In this document: positions 1 through 7,862 of the stretch, in pieces
How positions within the stretch are numbered: position 1 is the first letter of the stretch
How the letters are laid out: the number at the start of each line of letters is the position of its first letter
Source of the DNA: Chara braunii
Lineage: Eukaryota > Streptophyta > Charophyceae > Charales > Characeae
NCBI GenBank assembly: GCA_003427395.1
Contig: BFEA01000058.1
Location: 2,877,724 to 2,908,321 of the forward strand
Reading direction: 5' to 3'
Length of the DNA: 30,598 bases
The notes under the pieces: model-generated
Told to the model about the DNA's origin: nothing
The model's input: the letters and a program-made list of their open reading frames with translations, nothing else
Database searches by the model: none
Translations under genes and position numbers: made by a program

Positions 1-12
1 CCGTTGTCGTCA

Positions 13-60
13 CATGTCAACGACGTCCCATGTCAACGACGTCATACATCAACGACGTCA
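13..60. repeat. Three tandem 16-bp repeats
   Basis: Three consecutive 16-bp units begin at 13, 29 and 45. All contain TCAACGACGTC, with small changes at the unit edges (CATG in the first two, TACA in the third). GACGTC is itself palindromic. The array may continue left of the window. No coding role is visible. Confidence 0.8.
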
Positions 61-859
61 GGCTTTAGGTTTCTCAGTTATAGGGTTGGTCTGAATAACT
101 TTTGGCAACGTCAATCTCAACCAGTTCCTCAATCCCATAAAAAAATCGGATAGGAACTGACCTTGACAAACTTGGGCAGAAACCCTTACAGGGGTTTCTG
201 TCCTGACATCGTGATCCTTGAGTCAGGGTTCTAAGCGGTTTTTCGGCGTGTATATCCACATAAGTATGAGTTCTGCCTTGCGGGTTGTGTGTGAGATAGG
301 CGTATAAGACGGCGGCTAGGTGCAGGGGGCACCGTGCTATGATGTCAATAGAAGAAACTACGAGATGTAATAGGTCTACATGGTATCTCCTTTGTGAGAG
401 AGGTGTCTGATCCTAAAGGCAAATGAGATAACAGTGAAAGGGTTAGCGCTTATACTATTTTTTGCTCACCCTTGATAGGGTGATGACTTGTAGCAGATGT
501 TAGACTTTCGTTCGAACCTTTTCAGGCTTGGATCATCCACGTGAATCTATTGATTGGAGCTAAGGACTTGAGATTATTCTCTTCTGAGGACATTTCTTTA
601 TATGTTGAATTCATCTATATATGTCAGACCTTGTTGGAATAAGTCTGTTTAATGTCGATTTATATAAGGTTATGTGGTTGATATTATTTCATGTTATGAC
701 TATCATTTTCATAAATATCTCGCATGGGTCAGTTATCTAAGGCACGTATTTGAACATTTCAGTCTGCAAGGATCTATATGAACGTCTCAAGTCCAATTAT
801 TGACTTATAGCTGTTTGTTAAAGTTTGTGTGTTTGGATTGCTCTTCAAAGAGAGGTAGA
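61..859. other. Intergenic DNA with scattered hairpins
   Basis: No gene is recognisable. The stretch holds a 12-bp stem at 174-203 (GGGCAGAAACCC pairing with GGGTTTCTGTCC around a 6-nt loop, one G-T wobble) and a 6-bp hairpin near 468-483 (CACCCT/AGGGTG). The rest is AT-rich and looks like decayed repeat DNA leading into the dispersed repeat at 860. Confidence 0.5.
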
Positions 860-1790
860 GACATTGCGCAAAATCCACGTTTTATGCGGATTCAGAGATG
901 AATGGAATGATCACTTCCCTGAGATGAGTTTCTTCTCATAGAATGGTCAATGTGTAAGATCTACCCTAAGGAAGGGTGCAATCCTATGTTATCGTTCTCC
1001 TGAGAGATCCCTTTGAAAAAGCTATAATTTTGTCTTGTAGGTAGTAGTGAGACCCATGTCGGAACTATATTTCGTATCCATAGTGGGGTGTTTTTGTTGT
1101 ATCCTCTATGATAAGATGATTACAATACTACTGAATAGGAGGAAAGTATTTGAGCCTTGTCAGATCATGGTCTAAGAAGGAGGCTACTACTACATGTTGC
1201 AAAAAGGGTAGGGGGTGAATCCCCAACGATTTTTGCGTCAAGTGGGCCCACCGACACAGGACAGGATAGCGCATCCCGAAGCGTGTATGGTGAGGTTGTT
1301 TACTTTGTGTGCAAGGGTCTGCAAGAAGCGAGTGCTGAAATCGAAGGGAGAAGCAGTGAGGCTTGATCCTTTAGCGGGGCTCGGGGATTTGAGATGCTAT
1401 CCTTTCTAAGAGAGGATTACATTGCCCCTCGCCACAATATACTTCTGTTAAAGCTAGGAGAGTAAAATGTGGTACTCTCGTTGGTATTATGTCTGAGAAT
1501 GCTAATTGTTAGCGACTTTATCTCTGATCATGATGTGTCTATCATATGAAATGTATATTGATATAAGCTTATTTTGGAGTATTTGTGTGTGCTTTGGATA
1601 ATTGACTATCTTATACATAATGCGTTTGGTTGTTATATGAATTATTGATGTCAGTTATTAAGGTGGTATATCATTTTTTTCATGAGTAAATATTATTATG
1701 AATTATGATATCTGTGAATGTGCTATTATTTTGGTATATTACCATTATTATTTTCTCTGAGCTTGGTGGTCGTAAACACTCGAAAGAATG
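860..1790 (+). repeat. Dispersed repeat, left member of an inverted pair
   Basis: This region matches the reverse complement of 28370-29110 over most of its length. Landmarks shared in order are a hairpin on GGATT/AATCC near 866-890, a short block reading GTGAGACCCATGTCGGAACT, the segment around 1141-1440 that includes GGGGGTGAATCCCC and CATTGCCCCT, and an AT-rich end with TTCATGAGTAAATATTATTA. Both members lack long open frames, and their short frames are not conserved in position. The pair lies inverted about 27 kb apart. I infer two copies of one mobile or dispersed repeat family; no termini or target duplications were identified. Confidence 0.65.
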
Positions 1791-1897
1791 CATTTTAGTG
1801 AAATGATAGCTTGAGGCTAGGGCCTTGGAGATAGAGATTCTAGGACGTGATTGTTAGCATAGTAATGAAAGGTGTATGTTGGATGTTTTTTTTATGA

Positions 1898-2431
1898 TGG
1901 GCAGACCCCAAACAAAAGCGAAGGCAACTCAGGATGCCTTATGCTAAGAAAGATCCCAATATGACATTACCTATTAAAAAGAAAGATGGGTTTGAGATAT
2001 CGTTGCCAAGGCCAGTCAAGGAAGGATAATACATTTCTTTCTGGTGGGGCATGCTAATAGACAAGGGTATTTTCGCTTGGATCGAGTCCGATTTCGAAGA
2101 TGGTAAGGACTGCGTGATTGTGAGGATGACCTTGTATGTGTCTCCCTCGTTTTGAGTATTACATGGGATTGAGTTGGCTCTTGGGTATGGTAGACTGCTT
2201 GCCCGGCCTTTGAGGGTAGCTGAGGGAGCTGCAGCAAAGTGAGCGAGAGACAGAGTCCGTGAAGGAGAGGAAAAAGTGGAAATCCGTATAGAGATCAAGT
2301 CTGCCAAAGAGTTTGCACTTCCTTCAGCCCTTGCGAGTTATCTTGCCCGAGTTCCTGATAAAGAGGTGTTTTGGGGGACTGTCGAGGATAGAGGCCGCAA
2401 TAGAAGCCGCTTCGAAGGCGCACAAGTTTAA
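1898..2431 (+). pseudogene. Broken coding-like frame of unknown family
   Basis: One frame reads coherently from 1898 to a TAA at 2429 and is interrupted only by TAA at 2027, TGA at 2153 and TGA at 2240. The first in-frame ATG is at 1934. The conceptual product is rich in charged residues, with hydrophobic stretches such as LIDKGIFAWIESDFEDGKD and ASYLARVPDKEVFWGTVED, typical of real protein sequence. All three stops could come from CAA or CGA codons by C-to-T change, as expected for methylated, silenced plant repeats. The flanks are AT-rich and non-coding. I do not recognise the family; a capsid-like or gag-like fragment of a retroelement is only a guess. It is not functional as it stands. 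Confidence 0.5.
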
Positions 2432-2671
2432 GGCGCGCGTGATCCTTTTATTTACTGATGATTAAAGAGTCAGCGTGATCGTCGACTAAAATTTTATTTA
2501 TGATTAAATTAGCATTTAAAAGATTTTGTCCCTTGATTGGTGCGTTTGTCTGTGACCTATGCGCACGTGTGGAGGACGACGTCGACAACAATGTAATTCT
2601 GAAAAATTTTTGGTAGGTCTGCGCTTCGCGCAATATAGGTTTATCTAGATGTCCATCAGAGCTAGACCCAA
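2432..2671. other. AT-rich intergenic spacer
   Basis: No gene is seen. The stretch is AT-rich, including two TTTATTTA-like runs near 2447 and 2493, then turns GC-richer with GACGTCGAC near 2578. It separates the pseudogene from the tRNA-derived SINE head. Confidence 0.4.
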
Positions 2672-2800
2672 CCTACGGCCTAGCACTATTGGTTATAACG
2701 TCGGACTTTCATCAGAGAGGTTCAGGGATCGAGACCAAGCGACAACAGCGTGAAAGTGGGCACGTATGAATCGTGGGCTTGAGAGCTCGGCGAGGCTATC
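2672..2800 (+). mobile_element. SINE-like tRNA-derived head
   Basis: An internal RNA polymerase III promoter is visible: an A-box-like TAGCACTATTGGTTATAAC at 2681-2699 and a B-box-like GGGATCGAGACC at 2725-2736, about 25 bp apart as in tRNA genes. The order CCTAGC, CTATTGG, TTAAC, GAGACC is shared with the minus-strand head at 11575-11630, so the two probably belong to one SINE family. A body of about 60 bp follows; I cannot place the 3' end or a tail, and the right limit is approximate. This is not a true tRNA gene, because acceptor-stem pairing and CCA-end context are missing. Confidence 0.55.
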
Positions 2801-3058
2801 CCCTTTGGCCTTGCTGTCGACGGCGTCAGAACGGTGCTAGTGTTTTCATTCTTCTCATGCGTCATATTCTGGCGATCAAAGTTTCTAAATTATTCTTTTG
2901 CTTTCTGTCGTATTATTATTTGGCTCCGATGCTCCTTGACGCGGGCGCGATGTTGGATTTGGAGGTCGTTTCGACGATCGAAGGCCTTGAGCGCGTGCCC
3001 ATCTCTCGTTGACCTATGGGTTCCTTACGTGTTCGAAAAGCTGGTGAAGGACCTTGGT

Positions 3059-3520
3059 CCCACTGTCGTGCGCATCGGTCCCACATGGGGATCCTCCTGT
3101 CCGCGTCACGCAGGATTTTGCAGGACTTTGTCGCAGAGCGTTTTGGCCGCTCCGGCCGAGTGCGCCAGCCGTACCTCTCGCGAGCCCCTACGACAGGACA
3201 GGGTCACGCGAGGCACCGCTTACCTCCACCTGCGGGAGCTGTCACCATCCCCTAGGTGGGCGTATCCCCGCCGAGCTACTGAACCACATGCGAAAGTTTT
3301 TCGTATGCAATTGCAGAGGTGGCCCAGCCGAGGGCGTTTCTCGTTCGCTGTAGCATAGGGGGTTACGTGCGAATGGACGTATTGGGGGGCTGAGGTCCCA
3401 AACACGACTCGGTGCCGGTCGACTAGAACGCATCACACACACCTTGCGTTACACCACAACACTCACATCTACCCACACATAACACATGGAAAAACAAAAA
3501 ACAAACACGACATCGGAACA
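3059..3520 (+). repeat. GC-rich head block, copy 1
   Basis: This block is present three times in the window (also 16800-17260, and 29940-30139 truncated). Core landmarks are GCATCGGTCCC, CACGCAGGATTT, GTGCGCCAGCCGTACCTCTC and GAGGCACCGCTTACCTCCAC. It contains a 9-bp hairpin at 3287-3307 (CATGCGAAA pairing with TTTCGTATG, one G-T wobble) and the palindrome CTCGCGAG. Several frames on both strands are open through the block because it is GC-rich. They are not called as genes: openness occurs on both strands and start codons are not conserved between copies. Confidence 0.75.
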
Positions 3521-3695
3521 CTCCTAGTCCCTTCAGTATCGGGCCCATAACTTCATGCTGTGAGAATCAGGTAGGTACCGCGCGCTGGAGTTTTGTATAA
3601 GAGTCGTGCGCGCGCATGGCCTCCTCATATCGGCCAGCCATGCGGGCATTCGCAATCATTCGCGCTGATGGGGTACTATGTGGTACTCGTAGCCT

Positions 3696-3861
3696 CGCGA
3701 CCCTTGATAATCTCGAGGGTCGCGTTCGACACTCAAGTGTCGGCTGACAGGCGCTTTGAGGGGTAATCTCTCGACGCCAGACAACCGCCATGTGCGGTTG
3801 AAGACCACACCCTCTTCTGCACCCTGTGCAGAGGGGTTGAGTAGACAACTTTAGGGTTGTC
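3696..3861 (+). repeat. Cluster of five strong hairpins (cluster D)
   Basis: Five perfect stems lie within 166 bp: CGCGACCCT/AGGGTCGCG (3696-3724), CGACACT/AGTGTCG with a 2-nt loop (3727-3742), CAACCGC/GCGGTTG (3782-3800), CTGCAC/GTGCAG (3817-3831) and GACAAC/GTTGTC (3844-3861). The homologous part of copy 2 keeps the third unchanged (17565-17583) and keeps others with wobble pairs, for example CGACGCT/AGTGTCG. This is consistent with a folded transcript, but C-to-T decay also produces wobbles by default. Confidence 0.7.
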
Positions 3862-3909
3862 GTGGTAGCCAAAATCAAGGGGTTTGACTTTGACGGCTAC
3901 CATGGACTA

Positions 3910-4860
3910 CAACGTCCAACCACGAAGACTTTAAGGAGGAAACATTTGCAGATAGTCTGATAGTAGTTCCAAAAGGGAGGGGTAGGCCAACGCGAAAGAT
4001 GCGTGCGGATGAAGCCCAGACTCAGACCCACGGGCAACCCGATATTTGAGACTTTTGAAGGCTCGTACACGGGTCCCCTTAGGCCGACTAGGCTTATTCC
4101 CTGCCTCCTGTGTCGTTTCACGCTGCCGAAACTTGGGTTTACTGGCCGTGACGCGCTTTTGCCCTCTTTGCTCGTCCCATAACCTTCAAGCGAAGCAATA
4201 GGTAAGTGTTGCGCGCATGGGTTAGCATAAATCCGCGCGGAGGCAGAACCTACGCATACCGACCAACGATGCGGGTTTGCGTAAGCAATCGTGATGTTGG
4301 CGCATTATGTGACGCCCATACCCGAATGGCCTCTTTTGAGCCATGGGGTCGCTCTCGCCGCTCAGGCCTCGACTGAAGTGCGCCCTAAGGGGGGTAAACC
4401 TTTAGCAAGCGCAAAACCGGCCTGAGCGCCTTACAATCTTCTGCACCCTGAGGTGCCCCAAAGGGGGCGGGGTAAGATGGTCCCTAGGGCAGGAAGGAAT
4501 TCGGAGAGGTGGTGAGTTGTCTGGCGCATCACCAGCGACACGCTAATCCTTCCGCCCGGAACTTTATTGTTCCACCAAAATAACCGCAACAAGGATAAAA
4601 AATAAATCCTCTTAACGCTATCGGAAGAAAAATACCTTCAATGTTAGTCTGGGGCCTGGGACGTCCCGGACAAGGATCTTGGTTTCAAGGCTTGGGACAA
4701 CTGCCCTATCATACGAAGTCAAAGAGAATAGAAGGACCTAAGCGTGCGGTTGCATAGCCCTATAAGGGTTACTCGAGCGTACGCTTACTCTGATTATCAC
4801 ATCATCGGGCTGGGAAAAGAACAATCTCACCCAAACAACAGGTTGTGGGGCAGTACACTC
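3910..4860 (+). repeat. Copy-1-specific block, a diverged second hairpin cluster
   Basis: Copy 2 has only about 150 bp here. The layout repeats that of 3560-3870: both have a GCGCGCATGG-type start, a GATGCGGG or CATGCGGGC segment with GCGTAAGC or GCATTCGC, and an end at CTTCTGCACCCTG. The stems differ. Here I see a 10-bp stem CGCTCAGGCC (4359-4368) with GGCCTGAGCG (4419-4428), ATGGC/GCCAT (4326-4344), and a two-tier structure at 4739-4787 (TAAGCGTGCG/CGTACGCTTA enclosing TAGCCCT/AGGGTTA). I infer an old tandem duplication of the hairpin cluster whose stems have since changed. Confidence 0.5.
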
Positions 4861-5213
4861 TCACCACAGTTAGGTGGTTTGCCCATCTGAATTCAAAATA
4901 TAATCACTCAATCACATATTAAATCGAGTCTCTCTCATACATACCTGCAAACATCCGACATTCAGACAACATCACACGCACTAAAGGAGTCAATTTTTTT
5001 CAGCCTCCTGCAGCTCACACCCTGCCTTACGCACACAAGCCCAACCATTTCCCCCTCAACAAAATATACTCATTCTTTAAGAAATTGCTATTTATAAAGA
5101 AACTGGGCGAAAACCCAAAGAAGCACACAAAACCTGACAAGGGTCAAGGTCTCAGGTTGAGAGGCAGGAGAGATAGAAAAGTTGAGTCCTAGACCGACGA
5201 ATCGGCAACCGAC

Positions 5214-5278
5214 CTGTTATCAGTGATAACAGACAAGTGATCCCTTCGTAGAATCAGGCCGAACAATTCGAGCCTTCA
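5214..5278 (+). repeat. Adjacent hairpins conserved between copies
   Basis: CTGTTATC pairs with GATAACAG (5214-5232, loop AGT). Copy 2 has the same arms at 18200-18219 with loop AAAG. The next stem differs between copies but stays paired: copy 1 has GC-CGAA with TTCG-A-GC around 5259-5273, and copy 2 has GCTTGA with TCAAGC at 18241-18258. This is one of the few places where two paralogous copies show a T-A to C-G exchange on both sides of a stem. Confidence 0.6.
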
Positions 5279-5423
5279 ACCGGATGTGAAAACCTGCATC
5301 ACAGTATAGGTCAAAGAGAACCACTACTATGTTCAACCCAAATAGAGGATAGTTCCCCAATTTGTACCCTAGCTCCTCTATCAGTCTCACGTTCAGCTTC
5401 ACTCACTAACGCCAAGTTACTGA

Positions 5424-5620
5424 GAAAATTTGGCAGCATCTCCCCTATCCAGGGTGGATTTGTCAAGTCTCTCTTAGCTAATAATAATCTAACTCCCTAA
5501 ATTCTGTGAAATTTCGGCAGCGCTTCCCATAGAAAAAATGTCTTTCCAGAATTTCTACGAGTCAAAAAATGACTAACTTTTTCAGATTTGTAGAAATTTC
5601 GGCAGCGCTTCCCGTAGGAA
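5424..5620 (+). repeat. Triplicated AATTTCGGCAGCGCTTCCC motif, copy 1
   Basis: Three occurrences lie about 85 bp apart at 5424-5447 (variant GGCAGCATCTCCCCT), 5509-5530 and 5594-5617. Copy 2 has two (18361-18385, 18445-18470) and the deleted third copy has two (30138-30155, 30214-30238). From memory, a similar GGCAGCATCTCCCC string occurs in LTR regions of some plant retrotransposons, which would support a retroelement origin; I could not check this. Confidence 0.65.
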
Positions 5621-5827
5621 CAGGAGACTGTCAAGATTTATACAAAGCTGAAACTGAAAAGACAAGGCATAACTATACTTGGGACTAACGTCTGACACTT
5701 ACTGGAAGGATAGGATCAGCGATAATCTGTACGAGCTCTTGATGAAGTTGTACGATGACACTTATCCTAACTCTTAGTAGAGCCAGTCCTATCATATCCC
5801 AAGTTTTCCCTCCCATCATCCATCCTA

Positions 5828-5998
5828 CCTGCCTATAGCTCTAGCACTCGGCGAGCACCTAAAGCAACTAAACTATCAAAGAGATGCCCCAGAGTGAGAG
5901 CCCACAAGCATGNCCTGCCTATAGCTCTAGCACTCGGCGAGCACCTAAAGCAACTAAACTATCAAAGAGATGCCCCAGAGTGAGAGCCCACAAGCATG
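5828..5998. repeat. Perfect 85-bp duplication around a single N
   Basis: Positions 5828-5912 and 5914-5998 are identical 85-bp sequences separated by one N at 5913. Exactly the same 171-bp arrangement occurs at 18679-18849 in copy 2, although flanking DNA differs between the copies by scattered substitutions. Two contig ends overlapping by 85 bases and joined with a placeholder N explain this better than biology. Confidence 0.9.
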
Positions 5999-6100
5999 CA
6001 TAACCAAAACATCTCTCACAATTCCACATTAATTTAGTCTAAGTAGTTCGTTAAATCGCTTAGTTCCTTCCCTTTTACATCCCCCTTTCCTATGGCATAC

Positions 6101-7121
6101 GGTCAGACAAGGCCCTAACCCTAGGGTATGCCTGACCTGCCTAGGTACACAAGTAAAGTATGCACATTTGGACTGCCCTAACCCTAGGGTATGCCCAACA
6201 TAACATGAACTGTACACATAAGGCATATGACCAGACCGCCCTAACCCTAGGGTACGTCTGACTTCTGCGTAACTGACGACAAATGGCATAGAACCGGGTT
6301 GCCCTAACCCTAGGGTGTGCCCAATCTGCTTTAAACAAAGTTACATACGGCATCATTCTAGACCATCCCTACCTAGGGGTAGGTCTAGCTTGCCTGAATA
6401 CGGGTACAAACAACAACAAGCTGGACCGCCCTAGCCCTAGGGTTTGTCCAACCCATAGCACATCAACGACAAAGGCATATCACTAGGTCGCCCTAACCCT
6501 AGGGTACGCCTAGCTAGCCATAACAGTTTAAGTTACATAAGGCAATGTGATCAGGCTGCCCTAACCCTAGGGTGTGCCTGATCTGCCTGAACAGTTATAA
6601 ACACCGAAACGCTGGACCGCCCTAACCTTAGGGTACGTCCAACTTACTTTAAACGACAAAAGCTTATCGCTAGGCCGCCCTAACCCTAGGGTACGCCCAG
6701 TTAGCCATACAACAGAAAATAGGGTACAAATACTTTCACAGACTTTATGTTTTTCCTTCTCTTATTAAGCAGTCGATCGGACCTTTTCAATAATGGAACT
6801 TTCGATCCTTCCTCATGTCTAGAAGGAAAAATAAGAACAGATTTATACTAACTCTCTGCTCCTTAGCGTTATCATGAGCATATAATCGAACCGCCCTAAC
6901 CCTAGGGTACGTTCATTCTGCCCAGTTACCTTTGTTTTACTCTTCATCTCTTTCCCTCTTCCTTAGTTCTACCTGACTTACTGACTGGCTTTCCCCACCC
7001 GGGACGCCCGGTCTGTCATAAATATAAGTTCAAATTGTATATATATCAAGTTTTATACTTTTGGTTGGCCATTTATTTCATGGCTCATGGCTAAGCCACC
7101 CTATCCTTAGGGTACGCTTAG
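6101..7121 (+). repeat. Hairpin array A, twelve units, copy 1
   Basis: Twelve units share the core CCCTAACCCTAGGG, which folds as CCCTA-ACCC-TAGGG. Arms that differ between units flank the core at nearly fixed offsets (2 nt left, 3 nt right). Clear arms: GGTCAG/CTGACC (6101-6137), CAGAC/GTCTG (6232-6260), CTAGACC/GGTCTAG (6358-6388), TGGAC/GTCCA (6422-6450), CTAGGT/GCCTAG (6483-6513), GATCAGGC/GCCTGATC (6549-6583), TGGAC/GTCCA (6613-6641), CTAGGC/GCCCAG (6670-6700), GAAC/GTTC (6888-6914), CTAAGC/GCTTAG (7091-7121). Units at 6168 and 6293 are imperfect. The first ten recur every 57-67 bp, with related spacers containing GGCATA. In all twelve the CCCTA/TAGGG stem is unmutated; loop variants are GCCC, ACCT, TCCT and CC. 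Confidence 0.9.
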
Positions 7122-7354
7122 TCTTATGCCGTTACTCCCTCAGAAGAAAACACGCACCACAACTCATTAAAATAAACACCAGGATTCTGAGCCTTCCCCA
7201 CCCGGGGTGCCCATCCTCCTGTTCAGAAACCCTTAAATAAAACAACGACTAATCATATCCCACCCGGGTAGACCAGCCATTAGAGTCACTCGTTCAGATC
7301 AACAAACCTCAATAAAACATAGCACTGAGCCCACATCCACCCGGAGGGGCTCAG
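6983..7354 (+). repeat. Second hairpin motif set on CCACCCGGG
   Basis: Four occurrences of CCACCCGG lie in the distal part of the array region (near 6996, 7199, 7262, 7338). Two have outer arms: GACTGG/CCGGTC at 6983-7013 (one wobble) and CTGAGCCC/GGGCTCAG at 7325-7354 (8 bp perfect). One is the self-palindrome ACCCGGGT. All four are conserved in copy 2 (about 19840-20210), where the last arm has one mismatch. Confidence 0.65.
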
Positions 7355-7559
7355 CCTTAGGTTGACCCGGTCAAACGCATGCATAACACCTTCCTCCCAC
7401 CTTTCCCCCAATTCAACTTAGTCTGAATTCACTCAAAAGGTCCGCACTCTCATATATTGTTGATTTAACTTTCAAGATGCATGTTCTGATAGACATAACA
7501 AAAGTAAGAAGTAATAACCTCACATAGTTGTGTTCAAGTAACCCAAGGATAAAGGTTAG

Positions 7560-7862
7560 GGGAAGGGATCACACAGGTTAGCAAAGATATACCTGAAGTT
7601 CCCTGCCTCCAGAACCCCGCCTGGGCTCTGGCAGAGCTCCTGCAATTGGTGGGGCAACCTCCCACAAAGGCCCTGGCGCGGACCTACGGGTTGCAATCCC
7701 GCCTGCCGCCTCCCTCTCGTAACCAAGAGACTAGACTGAGACTGAGAAAGGCAGAAAGAGAAAGGTCAGACTCTCAGATCCAAAAGAGGCGCACTCAGAC
7801 TTGCGGAAGAGGGCCTTGAAACCTTGACTCGCCTGAGGGCCCCGCAATGGTGGCCAAGAAAA
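7560..7862 (+). repeat. Conserved distal block, copy 1
   Basis: The block is shared by all three main copies: here, at 20420-20725, and inverted at 15367-15628. Landmarks are CCCTGCCT-CAGAACCCCGC, a GCTCT-GCAATYGGTGGG segment, CTACGGGTTGCAATCCCGCC, a purine-rich GACTGAG/GAAAGG stretch, and the end CTGAGGGCCCCGCAAT. It is the best anchor for aligning the diverged inverted copy with copies 1 and 2. No frame is shared. Confidence 0.8.

Noticed and set aside
2672-2740. True tRNA gene
   Set aside because: A and B boxes are present, but acceptor and other stems do not pair properly and no terminator T-run follows.
2834-3358. 174-codon open frame, similar in its second half to frames at 16697-17098 and 29886-30197
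   Set aside because: The similarity comes from the shared GC-rich repeat block. N-terminal parts are unrelated, other frames on both strands are equally open, and no domain is recognisable.
6101-7121. Interstitial telomere repeat
   Set aside because: Cores are separated by about 50 bp of non-telomeric spacer, the core is a stem-loop and not TTTAGGG tandem, and arms vary in a paired manner.
6101-7121. CRISPR array
   Set aside because: Regular spacing is superficial: spacers are related to one another, repeats are short, no cas genes, and the context is eukaryotic.
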